Below, one piece after another: positions 57,825 through 64,000 of a stretch of 64,000 nucleotides of DNA (position 1 is the first letter of the stretch; the number at the start of each line of letters is the position of its first letter). Made by a program: the position numbers and the translations under genes. The DNA lies in contig NZ_VXKN01000012.1 in assembly GCF_008693185.1 (NCBI RefSeq), positions 1-64,000 of the forward strand. The letters are read 5' to 3'. The DNA comes from Acinetobacter qingfengensis (lineage in GTDB: Bacteria > Pseudomonadota > Gammaproteobacteria > Pseudomonadales > Moraxellaceae). Under the pieces are notes generated by a model. It did not search any database. It was not told the DNA's origin and saw nothing but the letters and a program-made list of their open reading frames with translations.

Positions 57825-58958
57825 TTAAACACTGGTGATTGTTCCTAAAACTCTAAAGCCTTTTGCACCAGTTACAGCAGGTAAATTTCCGGATAGTCCT
57901 TCACAAAAACGCATGGCTAGCCAAGCAAAAGCCGTAGCCTCTACCCATGTAGGCGCTAAACCCAACACTTCTGTAGTTTGTACACTCCATTCATGTTTGC
58001 GTAAACGCCAGCGTAATTGTTCCAATAGATGACTATTATAGGCACCCCCACCACAAACATAAACTTCACCGGTTGGCATAATGTCCTTGCTACGATAAAT
58101 GGCTTTCTTAATGGCACGAGTCGTAAGCTTCATTAGGGTTGCCTGAATATTTTCGGGAGTGTCTTCTAATTCGTCATAATCCAGATCATTGCGCCAGTCA
58201 CTGATCTGATCATCAAGCCACTCCAGATTGAAATCTTCACGTCCGGTACTTTTGGGTGGTTCTTTGGAAAAAAATTGATGTTCTTGCAGCCGTTCCAGTA
58301 AGGAGCGTACGGGTTGGCCATAAGCAGCCCAGTCACCATTTTCATCATAAGGCTGGCCTGTATGACGTTCACACCATGCATCCATTAAAATATTTGCAGG
58401 TCCTGTATCAAAGCCATATACCAGTTCAGAATGGTCAGCTGGTAACATGGTGACATTGGCAATACCCCCCAAATTTAAAATAACCCGATGGATAGAGGGA
58501 TGCTGAAAAAGTTCTTGATGGAACGCAGGTACTAAAGGTGCACCTTGTCCGCCAGCTGCCAGATCACGGCTACGAAAATCATAGACAACAGGAATTCCAG
58601 TTAATTCTGTAATGATATGTGCATCACCAATTTGTAGACTAAAGCCAGTTTCCGGGCGATGGCGAATGGTCTGGCCATGTGAACCAATGGCACGAATACG
58701 ACTGCGATCTAGTTTATTGTCTTCAATCAGTTGATTAACACCCTGAGCAATCATTTTACCCAGCGCAACGTGAACAATGCCCATACGATCAATTTCGTTA
58801 TCATCGGGTAAGGTAAGTGCCATTAACTGGTCACGTAATTCTTCTTCAAAATGTAAAGTTAAAGTGGCGTGTAATTGTAATGGATCAAATGAAGCTGCAA
58901 CGAGATCCAACCCATCCATACTCGTACCTGTCATTACGCCAATATATACTGCGGTCAT
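57825..58958 (-). CDS. anmK: Anhydro-N-acetylmuramic acid kinase
   Basis: Phosphorylates 1,6-anhydroMurNAc released from murein turnover, giving MurNAc-6-P. The 377-residue protein begins TAVYIGVMTGTSMDGLDLVAASFDP and has GSHGQTIRHRPE, DFRSRDLAAGGQGAPLVPAFH and FDTGPANILMDAW, all AnmK signatures. I chose ATG 58958 because relatives start at this point; an upstream ATG (58976) lacks a ribosome binding site. It diverges from tyrS. Confidence 0.93.
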   Translation of the reverse strand: MTAVYIGVMTGTSMDGLDLVAASFDPLQLHATLTLHFEEELRDQLMALTLPDDNEIDRMGIVHVALGKMIAQGVNQLIEDNKLDRSRIRAIGSHGQTIRHRPETGFSLQIGDAHIITELTGIPVVYDFRSRDLAAGGQGAPLVPAFHQELFQHPSIHRVILNLGGIANVTMLPADHSELVYGFDTGPANILMDAWCERHTGQPYDENGDWAAYGQPVRSLLERLQEHQFFSKEPPKSTGREDFNLEWLDDQISDWRNDLDYDELEDTPENIQATLMKLTTRAIKKAIYRSKDIMPTGEVYVCGGGAYNSHLLEQLRWRLRKHEWSVQTTEVLGLAPTWVEATAFAWLAMRFCEGLSGNLPAVTGAKGFRVLGTITSV

Positions 58959-59036
58959 GCCGATCTTTGCCTGCATTTGCTGAAAAAAATGTTAGTATAT
59001 CGCACAAATTGAAAGATAAATGTATTGGATTTTGTG

Positions 59037-60251
59037 ATGAGTACTTTTCTACCTGCTCAAGAGCAGCTTGAGTTAATTAAGCGTGGTACACATGAAATTA
59101 TTTCAGAAGAAGATTTGCTAAAAAAATTGCAGCAAAATCGTCCATTGCGCATTAAAGCCGGCTTTGATCCGACAGCACCGGATTTACATTTAGGGCATAC
59201 CGTATTAATCAATAAACTTAAAGTATTTCAGGATTTAGGCCATGAAGTCCATTTTCTGATTGGTGATTATACGGCAATGATTGGTGATCCATCGGGTAAA
59301 AGCGCAACCCGTCCACCATTGTCCCGTGAGCAGGTTGAAGAAAATGCCAAAACTTATCAGGAACAGGTCTTTAAAATTCTTGATCCTGCAAAAACCAAAG
59401 TGGTATTTAATTCGGAATGGTTTAGCCAAAAATCAGCAGCGGATTTAATTCAATTGGCGAGTCAGCAAACAGTGGCGCGTATGCTGGAGCGTGATGATTT
59501 CTCCAAGCGTTATCATAATGAACAACCGATCGCGATTCATGAATTCTTATATCCATTGGTGCAAGGTTATGATTCAGTGGCATTAAAAGCGGATGTTGAG
59601 TTGGGAGGGACAGACCAAACCTTTAACTTACTCATGGGACGCACCTTACAAAGTCGTTTTGATCAGGAATCCCAGGTTTGTATTACCGTTCCTATTCTGG
59701 AAGGTCTGGACGGTGTGAAAAAAATGTCTAAGTCTTTGGGTAATTATATTGGGGTTTTTGATGCTCCGGGAAGTATGTATCAAAAAGTACTCTCCATGCC
59801 GGACAGCCTAATTGAGCGTTATTTTGAGCTATTAAGTTTTAAATCTATGGATGAAATTCATCAATTGCTCAAGGAAATGGCTGAAGGTCGTAATCCTCAA
59901 GATATCAAGCGAATTTTAGCATTAGAATTGGTTGAGCGTTTCCATGATGCTGAAGCGGCAGCGAATGCACATAAGTCGGCCGGTAATCGTCTTGTAGATG
60001 GGGAAATTCCTGAGGATACACCTGACGTCACTATTTCACGTGCCGAACATGGCGGTGAATTATTTATTCCTTCAATTCTTCGATTGGCAGGATTGACTAA
60101 AAATGCAGCTCAGGCCAAGGATGCTGTTGCTCGTGGCGCAGTAAAAGTAGACGGCGAGGTTATTGATGGTTCTTTTGCAGTCAATGAAAATAAAACCTTG
60201 ATTATCCAAGCCGGTAAAAAAGCAATTGCTCGTGTCATATTTGTTGATTAA
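59037..60251 (+). CDS. tyrS: Tyrosyl-tRNA synthetase
   Basis: Charges tRNA-Tyr. The 404-residue enzyme has the class I motif [15 protein letters not shown], the KMSKS loop [10 protein letters not shown] and a C-terminal S4 RNA-binding domain ([17 protein letters not shown]). GGA lies 7 bp before ATG 59037. The length and sequence match the TyrZ-like 400-residue form common in Acinetobacter and Pseudomonas. Confidence 0.96.
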   Translation: MSTFLPAQEQLELIKRGTHEIISEEDLLKKLQQNRPLRIKAGFDPTAPDLHLGHTVLINKLKVFQDLGHEVHFLIGDYTAMIGDPSGKSATRPPLSREQVEENAKTYQEQVFKILDPAKTKVVFNSEWFSQKSAADLIQLASQQTVARMLERDDFSKRYHNEQPIAIHEFLYPLVQGYDSVALKADVELGGTDQTFNLLMGRTLQSRFDQESQVCITVPILEGLDGVKKMSKSLGNYIGVFDAPGSMYQKVLSMPDSLIERYFELLSFKSMDEIHQLLKEMAEGRNPQDIKRILALELVERFHDAEAAANAHKSAGNRLVDGEIPEDTPDVTISRAEHGGELFIPSILRLAGLTKNAAQAKDAVARGAVKVDGEVIDGSFAVNENKTLIIQAGKKAIARVIFVD

Positions 60252-60276
60252 TTCTGGTATAGGCAAATAAAAGCGG

Positions 60277-60312
60277 CTGCTTATTTGACTCAGTTCAAGT
60301 AAGCAGTTTTTT
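60277..60312 (+). terminator. Terminator after tyrS
   Basis: CTGCTTATTTGA and TTCAAGTAAGCAG pair with one bulge around CTCAG, followed by T6. Confidence 0.85.
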
Positions 60313-60449
60313 ATGCAAAATTTAATCATTAATCCAATTATATTTTTATGGTTTTATTGTCGTTTTGAATTAGCAATTTTCCCAAATTTGTTTCACAATA
60401 AATCAAACAGATTTACTATTTAGCTTTAACAAGAAATAAGGAGAACAAC

Positions 60450-60893
60450 ATGTCATTTCAACATATTCTAGTTCCAATTGATGGTTCAACAACTTCGTAT
60501 GCTGCAGTATCTAAAGCAGCAGAATTGGCAAAAGCCTTTGATAGTAAGGTTACAGCCATTTGTGTACTTTCTTTGGATCCCTTTTTTGGTGTGGAATTTA
60601 TTAATACTCAGGACATGCTGGAAACTGCGGTTAAACAAGCGCATGAAGAAGTTGCAAGAATTTTGACAGAGGCCAAACAAAAATTTGCAGAGTATGGCTT
60701 GGTTGTTGATACCAAAGTGATTGAAGGCAATGAAATCAATAAGGCAATTGTCGAAGCCGCAAAGGAATTACAAACAGATTTGGTGGTTATTGGCTCTCAT
60801 GGACGTAAAGGTTTGAAAAAATTTGTACTTGGCAGTGTCGCCCAAAGTATTTTGGGAGAAATTTCTGTGCCAGTACTGGTCGTGCGTGAGTAA
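60450..60893 (+). CDS. Universal stress protein (UspA family)
   Basis: A 147-residue protein starting MSFQHILVPIDGSTTSYAAVSKAAELA, with the ATP-binding motif VIGSHGRKGLKKFVLGSVAQSIL and a final VPVLVVRE, the standard single-domain Usp fold. AGGAGAA lies 9 bp before the ATG. It is a single-gene unit. Confidence 0.92.
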   Translation: MSFQHILVPIDGSTTSYAAVSKAAELAKAFDSKVTAICVLSLDPFFGVEFINTQDMLETAVKQAHEEVARILTEAKQKFAEYGLVVDTKVIEGNEINKAIVEAAKELQTDLVVIGSHGRKGLKKFVLGSVAQSILGEISVPVLVVRE

Positions 60894-61092
60894 TAAGGTG
60901 ACTTTAATTCAAAAGGTTAATCAATCTCTGCTTGCTGAATAGTCTTTTTATCTGGTAATGCATTTGTCCACTTTTTAGAAATAAAAGTTGTCATAAAGCA
61001 TAAAGACCGTTGATAGTTTTATCTAATGTTTAATGGTAAATATTTTTGGTTACAATTCTCTTGTAGTTTTAATAATTTACAAACAAATTATG

Positions 61093-61116
61093 CCAACTCT
61101 CTCCTTGGAGAGTTGG
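61093..61116 (+). promoter_or_regulatory. 9-bp perfect hairpin upstream of the RcnB-like gene
   Basis: CCAACTCTC (61093-61101) and GAGAGTTGG (61108-61116) pair around TCCTTG, 46 bp before the start codon. With few T residues after it, a 5'-UTR element or operator is as likely as a terminator. Confidence 0.45.
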
Positions 61117-61161
61117 TTTAATACAACCATATCAGAGAATGACATAAAGGGTTTATTGATA

Positions 61162-61521
61162 ATGAAACGTTTAGTACAAGCAATTACTTTTTCTTTGGCA
61201 AGTGCATTTGCGGTAACTTCTGCAATGGCTGCACCACAACAGCAAGATCAACAACATCAAACAGCTCCACAACAACATAAACAATCTACTCAGCAGCAAA
61301 AGCAGGTAACTCCGGCTCAGCAAAAAAAGCAGATTAAACCTTCAAGAGATTGGAAAGCTGGTGCTAAAGTGCCAGTAGCCTATCAGAAAAAAGCCTACAA
61401 GGTTGATTACAAAGCGCATAAACTGCCTGCACCAGCAAAAGGCCAACAATGGTTGAAAGTAAATGGTGAATATGTATTGGTTAAAACTGCCAACCATCAA
61501 ATCATTAAAGTAAAACGTTAA
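61162..61521 (+). CDS. Small periplasmic protein with RcnB-type C-terminus
   Basis: The 119-residue product has a Sec signal peptide (KRLVQAITFSLASAFAVTSAMAAPQ, cut after AMA), a Gln/His-rich low-complexity segment (about 25-60) and a conserved tail KLPAPAKGQQWLKVNGEYVLVKTANHQIIKV. The tail pattern PxPxxGxxWxxxxxxYVLV is that of the RcnB/DUF-family anti-stress periplasmic proteins. Metal homeostasis as for E. coli RcnB is not shown. ATG 61162 is chosen because it begins the signal peptide. Confidence 0.85.
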   Translation: MKRLVQAITFSLASAFAVTSAMAAPQQQDQQHQTAPQQHKQSTQQQKQVTPAQQKKQIKPSRDWKAGAKVPVAYQKKAYKVDYKAHKLPAPAKGQQWLKVNGEYVLVKTANHQIIKVKR

Positions 61522-61533
61522 TTTTAAACATAT

Positions 61534-61567
61534 AAAAAAGCCTTATCTTTGTGATAAGGTTTTTTTA
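61534..61567 (+). terminator. Terminator after the RcnB-like gene
   Basis: CCTTATC (61541-61547) and GATAAGG (61553-61559) with flanking A and T runs. Confidence 0.9.
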
Positions 61568-61635
61568 TATCTGATAAGATATTGGTAATCAATCAGGCAG
61601 GTTTATTTCTACTTAAACATTTGATTTGATAAAAT

Positions 61636-62184
61636 TTAAAAAGAATGATTTCTTTTATTCCATGCACGAATCACACTTAATCGCCATAAAATCAACGTCA
61701 CAGTATAAAATAATACCGCAAAGATGAAGGCTTCAATAAATAAGCCAGAGATTAAAATTTTGGCCAGACTAAAATCAATATGACCATGCCCAAAGTTCAT
61801 TATCCAGTGTTCGATTTGGTGTAATACGCCTAATATCATGTCTTTATTAATCATATTTACATGATAAATTTTTGTACCAAACCAGAAAGCCAGATAAATA
61901 ATTGGAACAATGGTTAATGGATTACTGAGCCAAGCCAAAGTTAGACCAATAGGGAGATTGACCTCAAAAATACAGGCAAATAGTGCAATAAATACACTAT
62001 GAAAAGGAATAGGTAATAAACCAAAAAAGGTCCCAATAAAAACAGCTTTGGCTATCGAGTGCCGGTTAATGTACCAAATGAGTGGATTTAATGCATGCTT
62101 ACCCAATAAACGCATCAGTTTTAAGCTGGCGACTTTGTCATGAGAAGGCAACCATGTTTGTAGAAATTGTTTTGCCATAATCAT
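61636..62184 (-). CDS. DUF2062-family inner-membrane protein
   Basis: The 182-residue protein has three to four hydrophobic segments (AVFIGTFFGLLPIPFHSVFIALFACIF, GLTLAWLSNPLTIVPIIYLAFWFG, ILISGLFIEAFIFAVLFYTVTLILW) and the DUF2062 pattern N-R-x-S-x-A-x-A...P-x-P-x-Q/H with WLSNPLT. Function is unknown. It stands alone and is convergent with the RcnB-like gene. Confidence 0.87.
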   Translation of the reverse strand: MIMAKQFLQTWLPSHDKVASLKLMRLLGKHALNPLIWYINRHSIAKAVFIGTFFGLLPIPFHSVFIALFACIFEVNLPIGLTLAWLSNPLTIVPIIYLAFWFGTKIYHVNMINKDMILGVLHQIEHWIMNFGHGHIDFSLAKILISGLFIEAFIFAVLFYTVTLILWRLSVIRAWNKRNHSF

Positions 62185-62557
62185 TTGATCATGTCAGGGA
62201 AAGAGGTTTTATTGTGCCAAAAAATATAGTAAATGCCTACAATTGTCGATGGGATTACATAACAAGGTATTATTTTTGATAAATAATCTTATTTAGATCG
62301 CACTGGTGAAGATGATGGATAAATGTAGAAAATGTTCCATGTGAAACAATACCAATGACTTATATGTTGATTTTTGGGATGAAAACAAAAACAGAAGAAA
62401 AATGTTTGTCTGCTAACAAGATTTTCAGCATAAAAAATGACTGATCGTTCATGAAAATTATCGATTTCTTTACATTTTTCAATGGAAATACCTTCAGGAT
62501 TATTTGTTATGATGGCTGTGCTGTATTATGGAAAAGTGTGAACAAGGAAACATTATC
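62185..62557. other. Gene-free stretch with a parS-like site
   Basis: About 370 bp between the divergent DUF2062 and DUF2147 genes. TGTTCCATGTGAAACA at 62333-62348 matches the parS consensus at 15 of 16 bases, the mismatch being in the central CG. A -10-like TATGAT near 62507 precedes the DUF2147 gene. Nothing else was recognised. Confidence 0.55.
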
Positions 62558-62995
62558 ATGAAAAAGTTATCTTTAATTCTGGCAACAACGGCACTAGTCA
62601 GTACAGGTGCATTTGCCGATACATTGAATAATAGTCAGTGGCAAACCATTGACGATGAAACAGGCAAGCCTAAAGCGATTGTACAGTTTAAACAGCAGGC
62701 AAATGGTAGTTTTAATGCCGCTATTGTCAAAGTGCTTGATCCTCAGGCTGCAAAAGCATGTACCAATTGTGCTGGTGCTTTAAAAGGAAAATCCTTACAG
62801 GGTGTGACCATTGTACGTAATTTGAAAGCTGTTTCTACCGGTAAATATGATGGCGGAACCATTCTTGATCCCAAATCAGGTAAAAGCTATAAAATGAAAA
62901 GTGAAATTTCGGCTGATGGTAAGAAGTTAACAGTGCGTGGTTATATTGGTATTTCTGCTTTGGGTCGTAATCAAACATGGAATCGTGTAAATTAA
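62558..62995 (+). CDS. DUF2147-family secreted protein
   Basis: The 145-residue product has a signal peptide (MKKLSLILATTALVSTGAFAD) and the DUF2147 beta-rich domain: WQTIDDETGKPKAIVQF, KALxKGKxLQGVTIVRNL, GGTILDPKSGKSYKMK and VRGYIGISALGRNQTWNRV. Secreted family members are widespread in Acinetobacter; function is unknown. Two cysteines (CTNC) may form a disulfide. ATG 62558 has AAGGA upstream. Confidence 0.88.
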   Translation: MKKLSLILATTALVSTGAFADTLNNSQWQTIDDETGKPKAIVQFKQQANGSFNAAIVKVLDPQAAKACTNCAGALKGKSLQGVTIVRNLKAVSTGKYDGGTILDPKSGKSYKMKSEISADGKKLTVRGYIGISALGRNQTWNRVN

Positions 62996-63048
62996 CTGCT
63001 TGTATTTCGAGGAGCTTGTAACTGTAATACAAGCTCTTAGTGATAAAT

Positions 63049-63399
63049 TTACTGGCTGAGTTGTTGATATGCTATGTCATCAAAGCCGACCAGTAAACCC
63101 TTGGCATGCTCTAATACTGGGCGTTTGATCATACTAGGATGTGCAATGAGGGTTTCGATTAACTGTTGTGGATTAGCGAGCGCATAAGCTTGTTGTTCAT
63201 CATCAAGTTTTCTCCATGTGGTGCCTTTTTTATTTAATAATAGATTTGCATCAACAAGTGTTAACCAGTACTGAAGTTTTTCAGCACCAATGCCTTGTTT
63301 TTTGTAGTCATGAAATTGATAGGGTAAATTTTTTTGTTCCAGTGCAGTAAATGCCTTTTTCATGGTGCTACAATTTTTAATGCCGTAAATAATAAGCAT
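63049..63399 (-). CDS. ArsC/Spx-family protein (YffB-like)
   Basis: The 116-residue thioredoxin-fold protein begins LIIYGIKNCSTMKKAFTALEQKNLPYQFHDYKKQG with a single Cys (C10) and has the ArsC-family KRPVL motif after MIKRP. The sequence CSTMKKA is the YffB type rather than a true arsenate reductase, which needs a conserved R60/R94/R107 set. Function of YffB proteins is not established. Confidence 0.88.
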   Translation of the reverse strand: MLIIYGIKNCSTMKKAFTALEQKNLPYQFHDYKKQGIGAEKLQYWLTLVDANLLLNKKGTTWRKLDDEQQAYALANPQQLIETLIAHPSMIKRPVLEHAKGLLVGFDDIAYQQLSQ

Positions 63400-63651
63400 G
63401 TCGTGTCCTCATTAAATCTAAAGTTTCTGGATTTAGCTTAAACAAAATAGAATAAAAAATAAAATTGTGCTGATCTATGTTTGTATTAAACCCGATGGTT
63501 TATTGATTTTTAGCACTGAATTTTGATATTTTCCGAATTTTAGTAAATTAATGATGAGATATATCCTTCGCAACGAAAATTTACTTGCGTTGCGGTAGTT
63601 TAGCTTTAAAATATTTTCATTGATAAGAAACCTATTTAGTTTTGATAAACT

Positions 63652-64000
63652 GTGACAAATACGACAACACACTCCCGACATATCCTGATGATGGCTGCTG
63701 GTACAGGCGGCCATGTTTTTCCAGCATTGGCTGTGGCAAAAGAGCTACAACGCAGAGGGCATCAGGTGTCATGGTTGGCTACACCATCAGGTATGGAAAA
63801 TCGTTTATTACAGCAATACGATATTCCGATTTATCAGATTGATATTCAGGGTGTGCGAGGTAATGGCGTTATACGTAAATTATTGGCACCTTTTAAAATT
63901 CTAAAAGCCATGCTTGCCGCAATGCAAATTATGAAGGCACAAAAAATTGATGCTGTGGTTGGATTTGGTGGTTATGTTGCAGGTCCGGGAGGACTAGCTG
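63652..64000 (+). CDS. murG: UDP-GlcNAc transferase for lipid II (MurG), 5' part
   Basis: Adds GlcNAc to lipid I at the cytoplasmic face of the membrane. A frame starting at GTG 63652 reads MMAAGTGGHVFPALAVAKEL, WLATPSGMENRLLQQYDIPIYQI, IQGVRGNGVIRKLLAPFKIL and VVGFGGYVAGPGGLA; the GTGGH and GFGGYVAGPG motifs define MurG. About 116 codons are visible before the window ends. ATG 63688 is an alternative start but would remove the first residues before the GTGGH loop found in relatives. Confidence 0.93.
   Translation, partial: MTNTTTHSRHILMMAAGTGGHVFPALAVAKELQRRGHQVSWLATPSGMENRLLQQYDIPIYQIDIQGVRGNGVIRKLLAPFKILKAMLAAMQIMKAQKIDAVVGFGGYVAGPGGLA

Noticed and set aside
60034..60049. TTTCACGTG in tyrS as another parS
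   Set aside because: The left half matches but the right half does not (CCGAA instead of GAACA).

Overview
The window is chromosomal DNA from a low-GC gammaproteobacterium of the Acinetobacter type (Moraxellaceae). The evidence is the replication-origin block rpmH / oriC / dnaA-dnaN-recF-gyrB, the rnpA-yidD-yidC-mnmE block, and above all an aromatic-degradation island whose pobR-pobA and hcaR-hcaABCD genes match the scheme described in Acinetobacter baylyi ADP1. The species cannot be fixed from the sequence alone.

Layout. At 1-148 the end of an IS3-family element runs off the left edge. gyrB, recF, dnaN and dnaA (221-6829) are on the minus strand. oriC (about 6850-7680) carries six perfect DnaA boxes and many AATTTAAA tracts. 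rpmH, rnpA, yidD, yidC and mnmE (7753-11835) run rightward. An orphan PD-(D/E)XK-like nuclease and a perfect parS site follow. pepD and argA flank a 450-bp gap that appears to encode a Csr/Rsm-type small RNA with its own GacA box. Next come ribF-ileS-lspA-fkpB, a D-serine dehydratase with a LysR regulator, erpA, an M48 lipoprotein peptidase and tRNA-Gly.

From 25.7 to 41.8 kb lies a compact phenolics island: vanR-like regulator, vanBA, vanK-like transporter, pobA/pobR, hcaR/hcaABCD, an OprD-type porin, a thioesterase and hcaK. Together these would import ferulate, p-coumarate or caffeate, shorten the side chain through CoA thioesters, and turn vanillate and 4-hydroxybenzoate into protocatechuate. 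Ring-cleavage (pca) genes are not in the window. Operators for the three regulators can be read in the intergenic DNA.

At 42-48.2 kb there is a sulfate-ester locus: a Crp/Fnr-type regulator, an SsuA/AtsR-like binding protein without its ABC partners, a TonB-dependent receptor and a Cys-type sulfatase. A gene-free stretch (48168-48663) then holds a 20-bp perfect inverted repeat and a second cluster of DnaA boxes with oriC-like AATTTAAA tracts. The rest (48.7-64 kb) is mostly housekeeping: purE-purK-guaD-hpt, a YeaQ-type membrane protein, an ABC-F ATPase, GNAT, a CHAP/NlpC-like hydrolase, anmK, tyrS, a Usp protein, small periplasmic proteins, a YffB-like protein and the start of murG.

The most unusual items are the CsrB/RsmY-like RNA at about 14377-14582, the second DnaA-box cluster near 48.4 kb, the parS-like sites around oriC, and the sulfate-ester locus.
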